This document shows positions 17,095 through 26,189 of a stretch of DNA of 64,000 nt, in pieces. Origin of the DNA: Blautia massiliensis (ex Durand et al. 2017) (GTDB lineage: Bacteria > Bacillota > Clostridia > Lachnospirales > Lachnospiraceae); assembly GCF_001487165.1 (NCBI RefSeq), contig NZ_LN913006.1, positions 3,400,045 through 3,464,044 on the forward strand, read 5' to 3'. The position numbers were made by a program, and so were the translations under genes. The number at the start of each line of letters is the position of its first letter. The stretch's first letter is position 1. The notes beneath the pieces are model-generated. The model was not told the origin of the DNA. It worked only from the letters and a program-made list of their open reading frames with translations, and did no database searches.

Positions 17095-17991
17095 ATGGTA
17101 AATCAGAAATATCTTGACAAAGCAGAGGTTCTCATAGAAGCCCTGCCATACATCCAGCGGTTCAACCGCAAGATCGTAGTCATCAAATACGGCGGAAGCG
17201 CCATGCTTGATGAAGAATTAAAGCGTAACGTCATCAAGGACGCAGTCCTTCTGAAATTAGTCGGTTTCAAACCAATCATTGTTCACGGCGGCGGCAAGGA
17301 AATCAGCCGCTGGGTCGGTAAAGTCGGCATGGAGCCGCATTTTGTAAACGGTCTCCGTGTAACGGACAAAGACACTATGGAGATCGCAGAGATGGTTCTT
17401 GCAAAAGTAAACAAGGAGCTTGTTACTCTGGTAGAATCTCTCGGCGTACAGGCTGTAGGTGTCAGCGGTAAGGACGGCGGTCTTCTCCAGTGCAAAAAGA
17501 AGCTTTCCAAAGGCGAAGACATCGGCTACGTAGGTGAAGTTACAAAGGTTAATCCGAAGATCCTTCATGACCTTCTGGAAAGAGATTTCCTTCCGATCGT
17601 ATTCCCGATCGGCTTTGACGAAAATTTTGATTCCTACAATATCAATGCGGACGATGCAGCCTGTGCCATTGCAGAGGCAGTTGAGGCAGAGAAGCTTGCC
17701 TTCCTGTCCGACATTGAGGGCGTTTACAGGGATGCAGATGATCCCTCTACTCTGATCTCCGAGCTTCGTGTAGATGAGGCTGAGAATCTGATCTCAGATG
17801 GTACTGTGGGCGGCGGTATGATCCCGAAGCTGAAAAACTGTATCGACGCTATCGAACATGGTGTAAACAGAGTTCATATCCTGGATGGAAGGATCCCGCA
17901 CAGCTTACTGCTTGAGATCTTTACAAACAAAGGTATTGGTACTGCAATTTTAAAAGATGATGGGGAGAAATATTACAATGAGCATGAATGA
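17095..17991 (+). CDS. argB: Acetylglutamate kinase
   Basis: A 298-residue amino-acid kinase that phosphorylates N-acetylglutamate. It carries KYGGSAM near the N-terminus, HGGGKEI, and NINADDAA towards the C-terminal half. An N-terminal helix (about 1-20, [18 protein letters not shown]) is typical of the hexameric, arginine-inhibited type, so feedback inhibition is likely. AAAGGAGA precedes the ATG. The start lies 695 bases after argJ because of the repeat insertion. Confidence 0.97.
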   Translation: MVNQKYLDKAEVLIEALPYIQRFNRKIVVIKYGGSAMLDEELKRNVIKDAVLLKLVGFKPIIVHGGGKEISRWVGKVGMEPHFVNGLRVTDKDTMEIAEMVLAKVNKELVTLVESLGVQAVGVSGKDGGLLQCKKKLSKGEDIGYVGEVTKVNPKILHDLLERDFLPIVFPIGFDENFDSYNINADDAACAIAEAVEAEKLAFLSDIEGVYRDADDPSTLISELRVDEAENLISDGTVGGGMIPKLKNCIDAIEHGVNRVHILDGRIPHSLLLEIFTNKGIGTAILKDDGEKYYNEHE

Positions 17992-19168
17992 ACAGATGGA
18001 AGAATCTGAAGCCAGTATTCTTCATACATATAACCGTTTTCCGGTAGTTTTTGAAAAAGGCGAGGGTTGTTACCTCTATGATTCCGAAGGAAAGGAATAT
18101 CTGGATTTTGCGGCAGGTATCGCAGTAAATGCCCTGGGCTATCATTATCCGGGCTATGACGAAGCACTGAAATCCCAGATCGACAAGCTGATGCATATTT
18201 CCAACCTGTACTACAATGAGCCGATCATTGAAGCAGGTGCCAAACTTGTACAGGCAAGCCATATGGAAAAGGCATTCTTCACAAACAGTGGTACAGAGGC
18301 CATTGAGGGTGCTCTGAAGGCTGCCAAGAAATATGCCTACGAAAGAGATGGCCATGCAGACCATGAGATCATTGCCATGAACCATTCCTTCCACGGCCGC
18401 AGCATCGGCGCTCTTTCCGTGACAGGCAATGCACATTACAGAGAACCCTTTGAGCCTCTGATGGGTGGGGTGAAATTTGCAGATTTCAATGATCTTGAGA
18501 GTGTAAAGGCTCAGATCACAGATAAGACCTGTGCCATCATCACCGAGACCGTACAGGGAGAAGGAGGTATTTATCCGGCTACAAAAGAGTTCCTGGAAGG
18601 CTTACGTAAGCTTTGTGATGAGAAGGATATCATTCTGATCCTGGACGAGATCCAGTGCGGTATGGGACGTACCGGGCATTATTTTGCATGGCAGGCATAT
18701 GGAGTACAGCCGGATATCATGACCTGTGCCAAAGCACTTGGCTGTGGAGTTCCGGTAGGTGCTTTTGTGCTGAACAAAAAAGCAGCTGCAGCCTCCCTGA
18801 AGCCAGGCGACCACGGAACCACTTACGGTGGAAATCCCTTCGTATGTGCAGCCGTCAGCAAGGTATTTGACATTTTTGAAAAAGATCAGATCCTTTCCCA
18901 TGTGCAGGGACTTACTCCGTATTTTGAGGAGAAGCTGGACGAACTGGTTGCAAAGCATGACTGTGCAGAAACAAGAAGAGGCAAAGGCTTCATGCAGGGT
19001 ATCGTGATCAAGGGACGTCCGGTAGGAGACGTGGTGAAAAAAGCTCTTGCAAAGGGTCTTCTGGTGATCTCAGCAGGAAGTGATGTTCTCCGCCTTGTTC
19101 CTCCTCTTGTGATCACAAAAGAGGATATCGACAAGATGGCAGAGATCCTTGACGAGTGTATGGAATAA
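17978..19168 (+). CDS. argD: Acetylornithine aminotransferase
   Basis: A 396-residue class III PLP aminotransferase that makes acetylornithine. Landmarks are [26 protein letters not shown] and the PLP Lys in [10 protein letters not shown]. The ATG at 17978 follows GGGGAGA and overlaps argB by 14 nt, so the two are translationally coupled. An ATG seven codons upstream is less likely. It is the last gene of the arg operon; argF and argH are not in the window. Confidence 0.96.
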   Translation: MSMNEQMEESEASILHTYNRFPVVFEKGEGCYLYDSEGKEYLDFAAGIAVNALGYHYPGYDEALKSQIDKLMHISNLYYNEPIIEAGAKLVQASHMEKAFFTNSGTEAIEGALKAAKKYAYERDGHADHEIIAMNHSFHGRSIGALSVTGNAHYREPFEPLMGGVKFADFNDLESVKAQITDKTCAIITETVQGEGGIYPATKEFLEGLRKLCDEKDIILILDEIQCGMGRTGHYFAWQAYGVQPDIMTCAKALGCGVPVGAFVLNKKAAAASLKPGDHGTTYGGNPFVCAAVSKVFDIFEKDQILSHVQGLTPYFEEKLDELVAKHDCAETRRGKGFMQGIVIKGRPVGDVVKKALAKGLLVISAGSDVLRLVPPLVITKEDIDKMAEILDECME

Positions 19169-19188
19169 TAAAAAAATAACAGATACAA

Positions 19189-19246
19189 AAGCAGCAGTAT
19201 TTTCCGGAAAGGATAGTGTGCCGATGGAGAATACGGCTGCTTTTTT
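19189..19246 (+). terminator. Terminator of the arg operon
   Basis: A long imperfect stem (AGCAGCAGTATTTTCC with GGAGAATACGGCTGCT) is followed by six T. No gene or conserved element was recognised between it and the promoter at 19404. Confidence 0.85.
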
Positions 19247-19403
19247 GTCAGAGAGACAATGTATATAAATTATATAACAGATATAGAAAACAGTATTCGA
19301 AAATCTGGTCGTGTGTTTGAAAACAAACAAAAACTGCTATGACACACCGACAAAATGCACAAAAAAGAGAGAGGGTTCGAGTATAAATTGCACATCTACA
19401 CAG

Positions 19404-19431
19404 TTGATTTTAGAACGCCATATGTTATAAT
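19404..19431 (+). promoter_or_regulatory. Sigma-A promoter of the ion transporter gene
   Basis: TTGATT, a 16-nt spacer and TATAAT. Confidence 0.7.
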
Positions 19432-19468
19432 TTCACTGGTAAAAAAATTTATGTGAGGGGTGAAAATT

Positions 19469-20908
19469 TTGAAAAAATTATTAACCGTCATGTGTACTTT
19501 TCTGACAGTATTTCTGGCATGTCCTGTGGGTGTATGGGCAGCCGGAAACGGTGGGACAGGATCTGGTGTGCCGGTGTGGCTTTGTATCCCTTTTGCGGGC
19601 CTTCTTCTGTGTGTTGCAGTGATGCCGCTGGTAAAGGGTGAGTGGTGGGAGTCACATCAGCCCGTTGTGGTTGCATTCTGGATCGTTCTTATGATCATTC
19701 CGTTTGCAGTTGTTTACGGTGCCGGAAAAACTGCGGAAACAGTACTTGAGTGCGTGATCAATGACTATCTTACATTTATCATCCTGTTATTCGGACTGTT
19801 CTGTGTATCCGGTAACATTACAGTTGAGGGTGATTTTGCGGGCTCACCAAGAGTAAATGTAGGACTTCTTGCACTGGGAACCCTGCTTTCCAGCTGCATC
19901 GGAACTACCGGAGCCAGCATGCTGATGGTCCGTCCGGTGATCAAAATGAATTCCTGGAGAAAAAGAAAGGGTCATATTATGATCTTTTTCATCTTTATGG
20001 TATCCAACATGGGTGGCTGCCTGACACCGATCGGTGATCCGCCGCTTCTGATGGGCTTTATGCGAGGAGTTCCGTTCTTCTGGAGCCTGCATCTTTTTCC
20101 GGTACTTATCTTTAATATGGTGATCCTTCTGTTTGTGTTCTATCATTTGGATATGCGCTCTTACAAGAAGGATATCGCAGAGGGACGTAAACCGGATATC
20201 AGCAAACCGGGTACCGAGTTTAAGATCGAGGGTCTTCATAATATCATCTTCCTTGTGATGATCGTTGTGGGTGTTATCTTAAGCGGAATGCTTCCAGGTA
20301 TGCCTGCATTCCAGGATGCGGCCGGAAATGTAAAGGGACTTCATATTTTCGGCGAGGTTACTTTAAGCCTCCCGTCGATCATTGAGATCGTCCTGATCCT
20401 GGCAGCTGCATTTCTGTCCTTTAAAACAACAGATAAAAGGATCCGTGTGCGGAACCATTTTACCTGGGGTGCGATCAAGGAGGTTGCAGTACTTTTCATC
20501 GGTATTTTTATCACCATGCAGCCGGCCCTGATGCTTCTGAAAGCAGTAGGACCGAATCTCGGTATCACCGAGCCGTACCAGATGTTCTGGGCGACCGGAG
20601 CTTTGTCCAGCTTCCTGGATAATACACCGACCTATCTGGTATTTCTGACAACAGCGGGAACTCTCGGATTTACAAACGGAATCGCAACAACGCTGGGAAC
20701 GGTTCCTGTAAAGCTTCTTTCTGCGATTTCCTGCGGTGCTGTATTTATGGGCGCCAATACATATATCGGCAATGCTCCGAACTTTATGGTCAAGACACTT
20801 TCTGACGAAAATGGTATCAACATGCCGTCCTTCTTCGGATACATGGCATGGTCCATTTGTTTCCTGGTACCGGTGTTCATCATCGATATGCTGGTATTCT
20901 TTTTATAA
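19469..20908 (+). CDS. Ion-transporter-superfamily membrane protein (CitMHS/NhaD-like)
   Basis: A 479-residue protein with a signal-like first segment and about 11-12 further membrane helices. The repeated re-entrant motifs typical of the ion transporter superfamily appear as SCIGTTGASMLMVRP and SFLDNTPTYLVF, with GGCLTPIGDPPLL in the first half and GANTYIGNAPNF in the second. Members are sodium/proton antiporters or carboxylate/citrate carriers; the substrate here is not clear. The TTG at 19469 sits 8 nt after GAGGGG and is a better start than the GTG three codons earlier. It is followed 15 nt later by the kinase-like gene. Confidence 0.8.
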   Translation: MKKLLTVMCTFLTVFLACPVGVWAAGNGGTGSGVPVWLCIPFAGLLLCVAVMPLVKGEWWESHQPVVVAFWIVLMIIPFAVVYGAGKTAETVLECVINDYLTFIILLFGLFCVSGNITVEGDFAGSPRVNVGLLALGTLLSSCIGTTGASMLMVRPVIKMNSWRKRKGHIMIFFIFMVSNMGGCLTPIGDPPLLMGFMRGVPFFWSLHLFPVLIFNMVILLFVFYHLDMRSYKKDIAEGRKPDISKPGTEFKIEGLHNIIFLVMIVVGVILSGMLPGMPAFQDAAGNVKGLHIFGEVTLSLPSIIEIVLILAAAFLSFKTTDKRIRVRNHFTWGAIKEVAVLFIGIFITMQPALMLLKAVGPNLGITEPYQMFWATGALSSFLDNTPTYLVFLTTAGTLGFTNGIATTLGTVPVKLLSAISCGAVFMGANTYIGNAPNFMVKTLSDENGINMPSFFGYMAWSICFLVPVFIIDMLVFFL

Positions 20909-20923
20909 GGGAGGAGGATCAAT

Positions 20924-21928
20924 ATGCAGGATAATAACATTCGAGAGAAATGCAGAGAGCTTGCCACCAGGCTTTATGAACTGGATGGCGAGGTTTATGA
21001 AAGCGTAGGATCTTCCCTTGGACGTACCTTCACCGGTGACAGAGAAGGCACTATCCGGAACTTAAGTGCTCTGATGTATACCAAACCGGACGGACATCTT
21101 CTTCGAAGCGAGATGGCACTGATCAGCAACATGGCCAGGACCATCAAGGATAAAGAAGAAAAAAGCCGTCTCATGAAGAAATATGATGAGATCTTTCAGG
21201 AGATCCTGACGCTGCCGGAGACTTTTGTTGCTACGGATATCATGGATAAGGAACGTGTGGCGCTGAATCATATGATCAAGCACAGGGAAAAAATCTCTGA
21301 GAATGACCATCTGGTCATCTGCATCAGCCGTACACAGGGAAGTGCCGGTAATGACATCGGTTTCGGACTGGCAGACAAGCTTCGGATCAACTATTATGAT
21401 GTGGAGATCTTTGATCAGGTATTAAGGCGCCTTGAGGCGGAAAAGGGCGCAGTCAACGATGCGGAATATTTTGCGGATTTCAATAAATATGAGAAGAAGC
21501 ATAAATTTGATCCCAAGGGCTGGTTCCGGGAATTCAACCGTTACCATGGGCTTCCGAAACAGGACGCGGTATTCTTTAACATGAGTGACCTGATCTGCGA
21601 TCTGGCCTCAAAAGAGGACTGCATCATTATGGGAAGGTGTGCGGATGCGATCCTCAAGAACAATCACATTCCGCATATCAGTCTGTTTATCACAGCTCCT
21701 TTTGCTATCCGTGTGCAGCATGTTATGGATGTAAGGAAGATGAATATGAAGCAGGCAGTCCGTTTTCTGAAGAAGATGGACAGCCAGCACAGACGGTATT
21801 ACAATTTTTACGGCGGAGCTCAGTGGGGCAAGCCGGATAATTATGATCTTTGTATCAACAGTGCAAGCTACGGAATCAATGAAACAGAGAATCTGATCCT
21901 GAAACTGCTGGATGATCAGATCCACTGA
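20924..21928 (+). CDS. Cytidylate-kinase-like family protein
   Basis: A 334-residue cytoplasmic protein. The C-terminal 200 residues look like the cytidylate-kinase-like family, starting with VICISRTQGSAGNDIG in the P-loop position. The usual GKS/T lysine is not evident, so ATP binding may be altered. A GRCADAIL segment resembles the family's second block. The N-terminal 120 residues are helical and unrecognised. It is in an operon with the transporter. AGGAGGATCA precedes the ATG. Confidence 0.75.
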   Translation: MQDNNIREKCRELATRLYELDGEVYESVGSSLGRTFTGDREGTIRNLSALMYTKPDGHLLRSEMALISNMARTIKDKEEKSRLMKKYDEIFQEILTLPETFVATDIMDKERVALNHMIKHREKISENDHLVICISRTQGSAGNDIGFGLADKLRINYYDVEIFDQVLRRLEAEKGAVNDAEYFADFNKYEKKHKFDPKGWFREFNRYHGLPKQDAVFFNMSDLICDLASKEDCIIMGRCADAILKNNHIPHISLFITAPFAIRVQHVMDVRKMNMKQAVRFLKKMDSQHRRYYNFYGGAQWGKPDNYDLCINSASYGINETENLILKLLDDQIH

Positions 21929-22019
21929 GAGATAAAAATATGAGCAGCCTGGAAGAAAGAAAAAGTTCCGAAGGGGATTTTAGCTTAACAGGCTGCAAAC
22001 AGAAAAAGAATCAGAACAG

Positions 22020-22085
22020 AGTTCCTGCATTCTGAGGTAACCTTCTGCCAGACAGAAATACCTCAGAATGCAGGAACTTTTTTAT
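22020..22085 (+). terminator. Terminator after the kinase-like gene
   Basis: A 20-bp perfect stem (22020-22039 with 22059-22078) is followed by a T-run. Just upstream, GCAGCCTG and CAGGCTGC (about 21944-21995) form a second long-range hairpin. Confidence 0.93.
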
Positions 22086-22134
22086 ATTTTGTTTATAAAA
22101 ACTTAATCTTGATTAACTTTTTTCATTTAGGGGA

Positions 22135-22187
22135 TTGACATTCGAAAAAACTTAGTATAAACTAACCTATGAGTTAGGGCTGACTAA
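22135..22187 (+). promoter_or_regulatory. feo promoter with two TTAG-N6-CTAA operators
   Basis: TTGACA (22135-22140) is followed by TATAAA (22156-22161, short 15-nt spacer). Two palindromes of the same form, TTAG-N6-CTAA, lie at 22152-22165 (over the -10) and 22174-22187. They are 22 bp apart, two helical turns. The form resembles DtxR/IdeR-type iron boxes, so iron-dependent repression is inferred. Confidence 0.7.
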
Positions 22188-22227
22188 TTAGACTGAGTGA
22201 ATTAATAGAAAGAAACGGAGGGATTCC

Positions 22228-22440
22228 ATGCAGCCGATTTTATTTTTACAGTCAGGTGATACTGGCACGATCAAGCGTATTTCCGGAGCGGAGGATACAA
22301 GAAGATTTCTTGCAGGCCTTGGTTTTGTTGAGAATGCGGAAGTGACAGTTATTTCTCAGTTTGACGGCAATCTGATCGTAAATGTCAAGGATTCCAGAGT
22401 AGCAGTCAATAAGGAAATGGCCAGACACATTATGGTGTGA
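22228..22440 (+). CDS. feoA: FeoA domain protein (first copy)
   Basis: A 70-residue SH3-like protein of the ferrous iron uptake system, thought to modulate FeoB. It has the FeoA pattern GDTGTIKRI, LAGLGFVENAEVTVI and SRVAVNKEMARHIMV. CGGAGGG precedes the ATG. It is first in an operon with a second feoA, feoB and two metal-binding membrane proteins. Confidence 0.92.
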   Translation: MQPILFLQSGDTGTIKRISGAEDTRRFLAGLGFVENAEVTVISQFDGNLIVNVKDSRVAVNKEMARHIMV

Positions 22441-22543
22441 CCGGACTGCGAGGCAGTGACCGGTAGTGGATTTGCCCCAAACTGCGGAAGGCGCAGTTGA
22501 GGATAGATTAGGAATTGGAATATGAACAGGGAGGAAAAGAGAA

Positions 22544-22762
22544 ATGACTTTACGTGATGCAGCAGTAGGTTCTACAGTAGTTGTTTCCAAGATCACCGGC
22601 GACCCGGCTTACAAGCGCCGTATCATGGATATGGGAATCACAAAAGGCAGCGAGGTTTATATCCGAAAGGTAGCTCCTCTTGGAGATCCGGTTGAGATCA
22701 CCATCAGAGGTTATGAGCTTTCCCTGCGTAAGCATGACGCAGCATGTGTGGAAGTAAAGTAA
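22544..22762 (+). CDS. feoA: FeoA domain protein (second copy)
   Basis: A 72-residue FeoA protein with RRIMDMGITKGSEVYIRKVAPLG-type core (positions about 24-46) and the terminal segment YELSLRKHDAACVEV. It differs clearly from the first copy, so the two are an old pair rather than a recent duplication. GGGAGGAAAAG precedes the ATG. Confidence 0.93.
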   Translation: MTLRDAAVGSTVVVSKITGDPAYKRRIMDMGITKGSEVYIRKVAPLGDPVEITIRGYELSLRKHDAACVEVK

Positions 22763-22820
22763 ATAAGCTTCGAAAAATGACAGAGCGTCAGGCTCTGACC
22801 TGAAAAAAGGAGGATGCAAA

Positions 22821-25004
22821 ATGTCTGTAACAATAGCTCTTGCCGGAAACCCGAACTGTGGTAAGACTACAATGTTCAATGCTCTTACAGGCGCAAACCA
22901 GTACGTTGGTAACTGGCCAGGTGTTACTGTAGAGAAAAAAGAGGGTAAGCTGAAAAACCAGAAGGATGTAACGGTAACAGACCTTCCGGGTATCTATTCA
23001 CTTTCCCCGTATACACTTGAGGAGGTTGTCAGCCGTGATTATCTTCTGAAAGAGAAACCGGATGTGATCATCGATCTTGTGGATGCAACAAACATCGAGA
23101 GAAACCTGTATCTTGCAACCCAGCTTCTTGAGATCGGTATCCCGGTTGTTATCGCTCTTAATATGGTGGATCTTCTGAAAAAGAACAACATCCATATCAA
23201 TGTAAAAGGCTTAAGCTCCGCGCTTGGATGCCCGATCGTTGAGACCTCTGCTCTTAAAGGAACAGGCCTTAAAGAGGTTGTTGATGAGGCAATCAAATGT
23301 GCGAACCAGCACAGAGTACCATCGAAGCAGATGGAATTTCCGAAAGCAGTAGAAAAAGCTGTAAATGAGATCGAGGGATTTGTTCCTGCAAACATCGCTG
23401 AGGAGAACAAGAGATGGTATGCAGTAAAGCTTCTTGAGAGAGACAGCAAGGTAAAAGAAGGTCTGAACCTTCCGGCTTCTGCACAGTCCAGGATCGAGGA
23501 GATTGCTTCTGGCCTTGAGAAGGCAGAGGATGATGATACAGAGAGTATCGTAACGGATGGAAGATATCAGTACATCCAGAAGGTTGTTTCTGCAAACGTT
23601 AAGAGAAGCGGAAATAAGATGACAGTTTCCGATAAGATCGACCGTATCGTAACAAACCGTATTCTCGGTCTTCCGATCTTTATCCTTACCATGTTTATCG
23701 TTTATTATGTATCGGTAACAACAGTTGGTACCATGGTAACAGACTGGACGAACGACAGCTTTGTGGGAACCATCCAGGGTGTTGTATCGGATGGACTCGG
23801 CAATGCCGGCGTTGCGGATTGGCTGGTAAGCCTTGTATCAGATGGTATCATCGGTGGTCTTGGTGCAGTGCTTGGATTCGTTCCGCAGATGGCAATCCTG
23901 TTCCTGTTCCTTTCCATCCTTGAGGACTGCGGTTACATGGTTCGTATCGCATTCGTCATGGACCGTGTATTCCGTCATTTCGGACTTTCCGGAAAGAGCT
24001 TTATCCCGCTTCTTATCTCCTCCGGCTGTGGAATCCCTGGAATCATGGCTTCCAAAACGATCGAGGCAGATAATGACCGTCGTCTGACGATCATGACAGC
24101 GACATTTATCCCATGTGGTGCCAAGCTTCCTGTTATCGCTCTTATGGGTGGTATCATGACCGCTTATGCAACCGGTGACTATGTAGCTGCTGGTTTCATC
24201 ACACCACTGATGTACTTCATCGGTGTTGTAGCAGTTCTTGTAGCTGCGATCATCCTGAAGAAAACAAAACCGTTCTCCGGTAAACCTGCTCCGTTCGTAA
24301 TGGAGCTTCCACAGTATCACATTCCGTCTGTAAAGACAGTTCTGCTTCACGTTTGGGAGAGACTGAAAGGCTTCATCATCAAAGCCGGTACCATTCTTTT
24401 CCTTGCAACCGTTATCATGTGGATCCTTTCCAGCATCGGAAATACAGGAAGCGGAATCGGATTTGTTGAGGACAGCAACGACAGTATCATGGCTATCCTT
24501 GGCGGTATCCTTGCTCCGATCTTTGCTCCTCTTGGATTTGGCAAATGGCAGCCGGTTGCAGCCTCCATTTCCGGATTCTCCGCAAAAGAGTCCATCGTAA
24601 GTACAATGGGTGTTCTTGCAAACGTAGCTGGTGATGATGCAGAGGATACCATGATCGTTGGTGCAGCGATCAAAGCATGGTTCCCGACAGCAGTAGCAGC
24701 ATTTTCTTTCCTGCTGTTCAACCTGCTTGACTCTCCGTGCCTTGCAGCTATTTCTACAATGGCACATGAGATGCAGTCCAGAAAATGGTTCTGGTTTGCA
24801 ATTCTCTTCCAGAACATTTTTGCTTATGTTGTAACACTTTGTGTATACCAGATCGGTCTTGTTGTCACAGGTGCCGGTTCCTTCGGAATTGGAACGATCG
24901 TAGCGCTGATCCTTGCAGCAATCCTGCTCTTCCTTCTGTTCAGACCGGATCCGTACAAGAACCAGAACGATGTTACAAAGAGATCTGTACAGGCAGCAGA
25001 GTAA
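22821..25004 (+). CDS. feoB: Ferrous iron transport protein B
   Basis: A 727-residue inner-membrane iron transporter. The N-terminal G domain carries GNPNCGKTT (9-17), DLPGIYSL and NMVDLL. A helical GDI-like part follows, then two Gate repeats and the transmembrane core (about 280-715) with SGCGIPGIMASKT and PCGAKLPVIALM. Length is close to the family norm. Transport of Fe(II) is a family inference. AAAGGAGG precedes the ATG. Confidence 0.97.
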   Translation: MSVTIALAGNPNCGKTTMFNALTGANQYVGNWPGVTVEKKEGKLKNQKDVTVTDLPGIYSLSPYTLEEVVSRDYLLKEKPDVIIDLVDATNIERNLYLATQLLEIGIPVVIALNMVDLLKKNNIHINVKGLSSALGCPIVETSALKGTGLKEVVDEAIKCANQHRVPSKQMEFPKAVEKAVNEIEGFVPANIAEENKRWYAVKLLERDSKVKEGLNLPASAQSRIEEIASGLEKAEDDDTESIVTDGRYQYIQKVVSANVKRSGNKMTVSDKIDRIVTNRILGLPIFILTMFIVYYVSVTTVGTMVTDWTNDSFVGTIQGVVSDGLGNAGVADWLVSLVSDGIIGGLGAVLGFVPQMAILFLFLSILEDCGYMVRIAFVMDRVFRHFGLSGKSFIPLLISSGCGIPGIMASKTIEADNDRRLTIMTATFIPCGAKLPVIALMGGIMTAYATGDYVAAGFITPLMYFIGVVAVLVAAIILKKTKPFSGKPAPFVMELPQYHIPSVKTVLLHVWERLKGFIIKAGTILFLATVIMWILSSIGNTGSGIGFVEDSNDSIMAILGGILAPIFAPLGFGKWQPVAASISGFSAKESIVSTMGVLANVAGDDAEDTMIVGAAIKAWFPTAVAAFSFLLFNLLDSPCLAAISTMAHEMQSRKWFWFAILFQNIFAYVVTLCVYQIGLVVTGAGSFGIGTIVALILAAILLFLLFRPDPYKNQNDVTKRSVQAAE

Positions 25005-25226
25005 TTGAAAACCGGTCATACAGTAACGATCCGGTACATATGATAGCTTTGAAATGATGCTGTAAGAACAGCTGAAATGATAAGAAATGCAGGAGACCGG
25101 GGATGTAAATACCTGGTCTTCTGTGCTATAATAAGTCTGAAGAAATATGGAAGTTTTTTTACAAAAGTATTTATCAGAGGCTGGCAGCAGTTCCCAGGCT
25201 GTACAGCGAAAGAAAGGGTGACAGAT

Positions 25227-25424
25227 ATGAGTATGATAGCGGATATTATTGTACTGGCACTGGTGATCGCATATGGCGTATTTGTGATCAGTTATCTCTA
25301 TTCAAGAAAGAAACAGGGGCTCAGCTGTGTCGGCTGTGCCGGTAACACACATACAGGTGGCTGTGGCGGCAGCTGCTCCGGTCATTGTTCCGGCTGCTCC
25401 GGCTGTAGTGGAATGCATAAGTAA
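25227..25424 (+). CDS. FeoB-associated Cys-rich membrane protein
   Basis: A 65-residue peptide with one N-terminal membrane helix (about 2-22) and a short tail dense in Cys and Gly (CVGCAG, CGGSCSGHCSGCSGCSG). Such peptides often follow feoB and may act as a FeoC-like metal relay; this role is inferred. The ATG at 25227 follows AAAGGGTGA and was chosen over a longer upstream frame. Confidence 0.85.
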   Translation: MSMIADIIVLALVIAYGVFVISYLYSRKKQGLSCVGCAGNTHTGGCGGSCSGHCSGCSGCSGMHK

Positions 25425-25442
25425 CCAGGAGGGAAAGAAATC

Positions 25443-25799
25443 ATGGCAAATGCAATTGTTGTCATCGTTGTTATCATCATTATGCTGTTTGCCGGAAAAG
25501 GCGCATATAAACATCTGAAGGGCGAAGGCGCCTGCTGCGGAGGCGGCAGCAAGCCGGAGATCCCGAAAAAGAAGCTGGATGGAACCAAGCTGGGTGAGAA
25601 AACCATGAAGATCACAGGCATGCACTGTGAGAACTGTGTGGCCAGCGTCACAAGAGCGATCAACCGCATTGACGGTGCGGCAGCAAAAGTAAGCCTGAAA
25701 AAAGGTGAGGCAGTGGTTTCCTACGACAGAGAGATCTCCAACGAAGAGCTTAAGAAAGTAGTGGAAGACAGAGGATATCACGTAGTTTCTATCCAGTAA
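25443..25799 (+). CDS. Membrane-anchored heavy-metal-associated (HMA) protein
   Basis: A 118-residue protein: membrane helix (about 4-18), a short GACCGGGS Cys-rich stretch, a Lys-rich linker, and an HMA domain (about 53-118) with the metal motif GMHCENC. It looks like a FeoB-associated anchor fused to a copper-chaperone-like fold. It is last in the feo operon, 18 nt after the previous gene. AGGAGGGA precedes the ATG. Confidence 0.87.
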   Translation: MANAIVVIVVIIIMLFAGKGAYKHLKGEGACCGGGSKPEIPKKKLDGTKLGEKTMKITGMHCENCVASVTRAINRIDGAAAKVSLKKGEAVVSYDREISNEELKKVVEDRGYHVVSIQ

Positions 25800-25855
25800 A
25801 GCTTTATCATAAGAATAACTTTGCCGCGGCTTCTGAGCCGGCAGATCAGAGAAGA

Positions 25856-25904
25856 GACTTCTCGGCGAAATGCTTAAAAATATTTCGCCTGGGGGTCTTT
25901 TTTT
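25856..25904 (+). terminator. Terminator of the feo operon
   Basis: GGCGAAAT pairs with ATTTCGCC, extendable through AGAC/GTCT, and is followed by eight T. Confidence 0.8.
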
Positions 25905-25926
25905 GTATAAAAAGTCAGAGTTGCAA

Positions 25927-25956
25927 TTGACTCACTAATGTACACCATTGTATAAT
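25927..25956 (+). promoter_or_regulatory. Promoter of the nitrogenase-like/Hyp block
   Basis: TTGACT (25927-25932), an 18-nt spacer and TATAAT (25951-25956), straight after the feo terminator. It is the only good promoter seen before 26270. Confidence 0.75.
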
Positions 25957-26091
25957 AAAAATAGAAAAATTCAGACGGAACGAAATATTTTCTTTTTATC
26001 CGAATGAGGCATTAAAACAAAATACAGCAGGAAACAGACTTTGACGGCAAGGAATATCCGAGCAGGAATCGTTGTTCATCCGGCACAGCTT

Positions 26092-26157
26092 AACCGAATC
26101 AGCTGCGAAGCAGTTATTCGGTTATGAACAAGCAGCAAATGCGGATCGCGAATATCC
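26092..26157 (+). repeat. Hairpin-linker repeat, copy 1
   Basis: The hairpin is followed by a linker of the form GTTATGARCAAGYAGC, then GCGGATYGCGAATATCC. A second copy lies at 46448-46511. The hairpin arms differ between copies but stay paired. Confidence 0.7.
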
Positions 26158-26189
26158 GCTTGACTTTGTTTTGTGAGCGGAATACGGGA

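Noticed and set aside
23838..25019. Long minus-strand frame opposite feoB
   Set aside because: Antisense to a full-length, well-conserved feoB; composition is Cys/His/Asp-rich noise.
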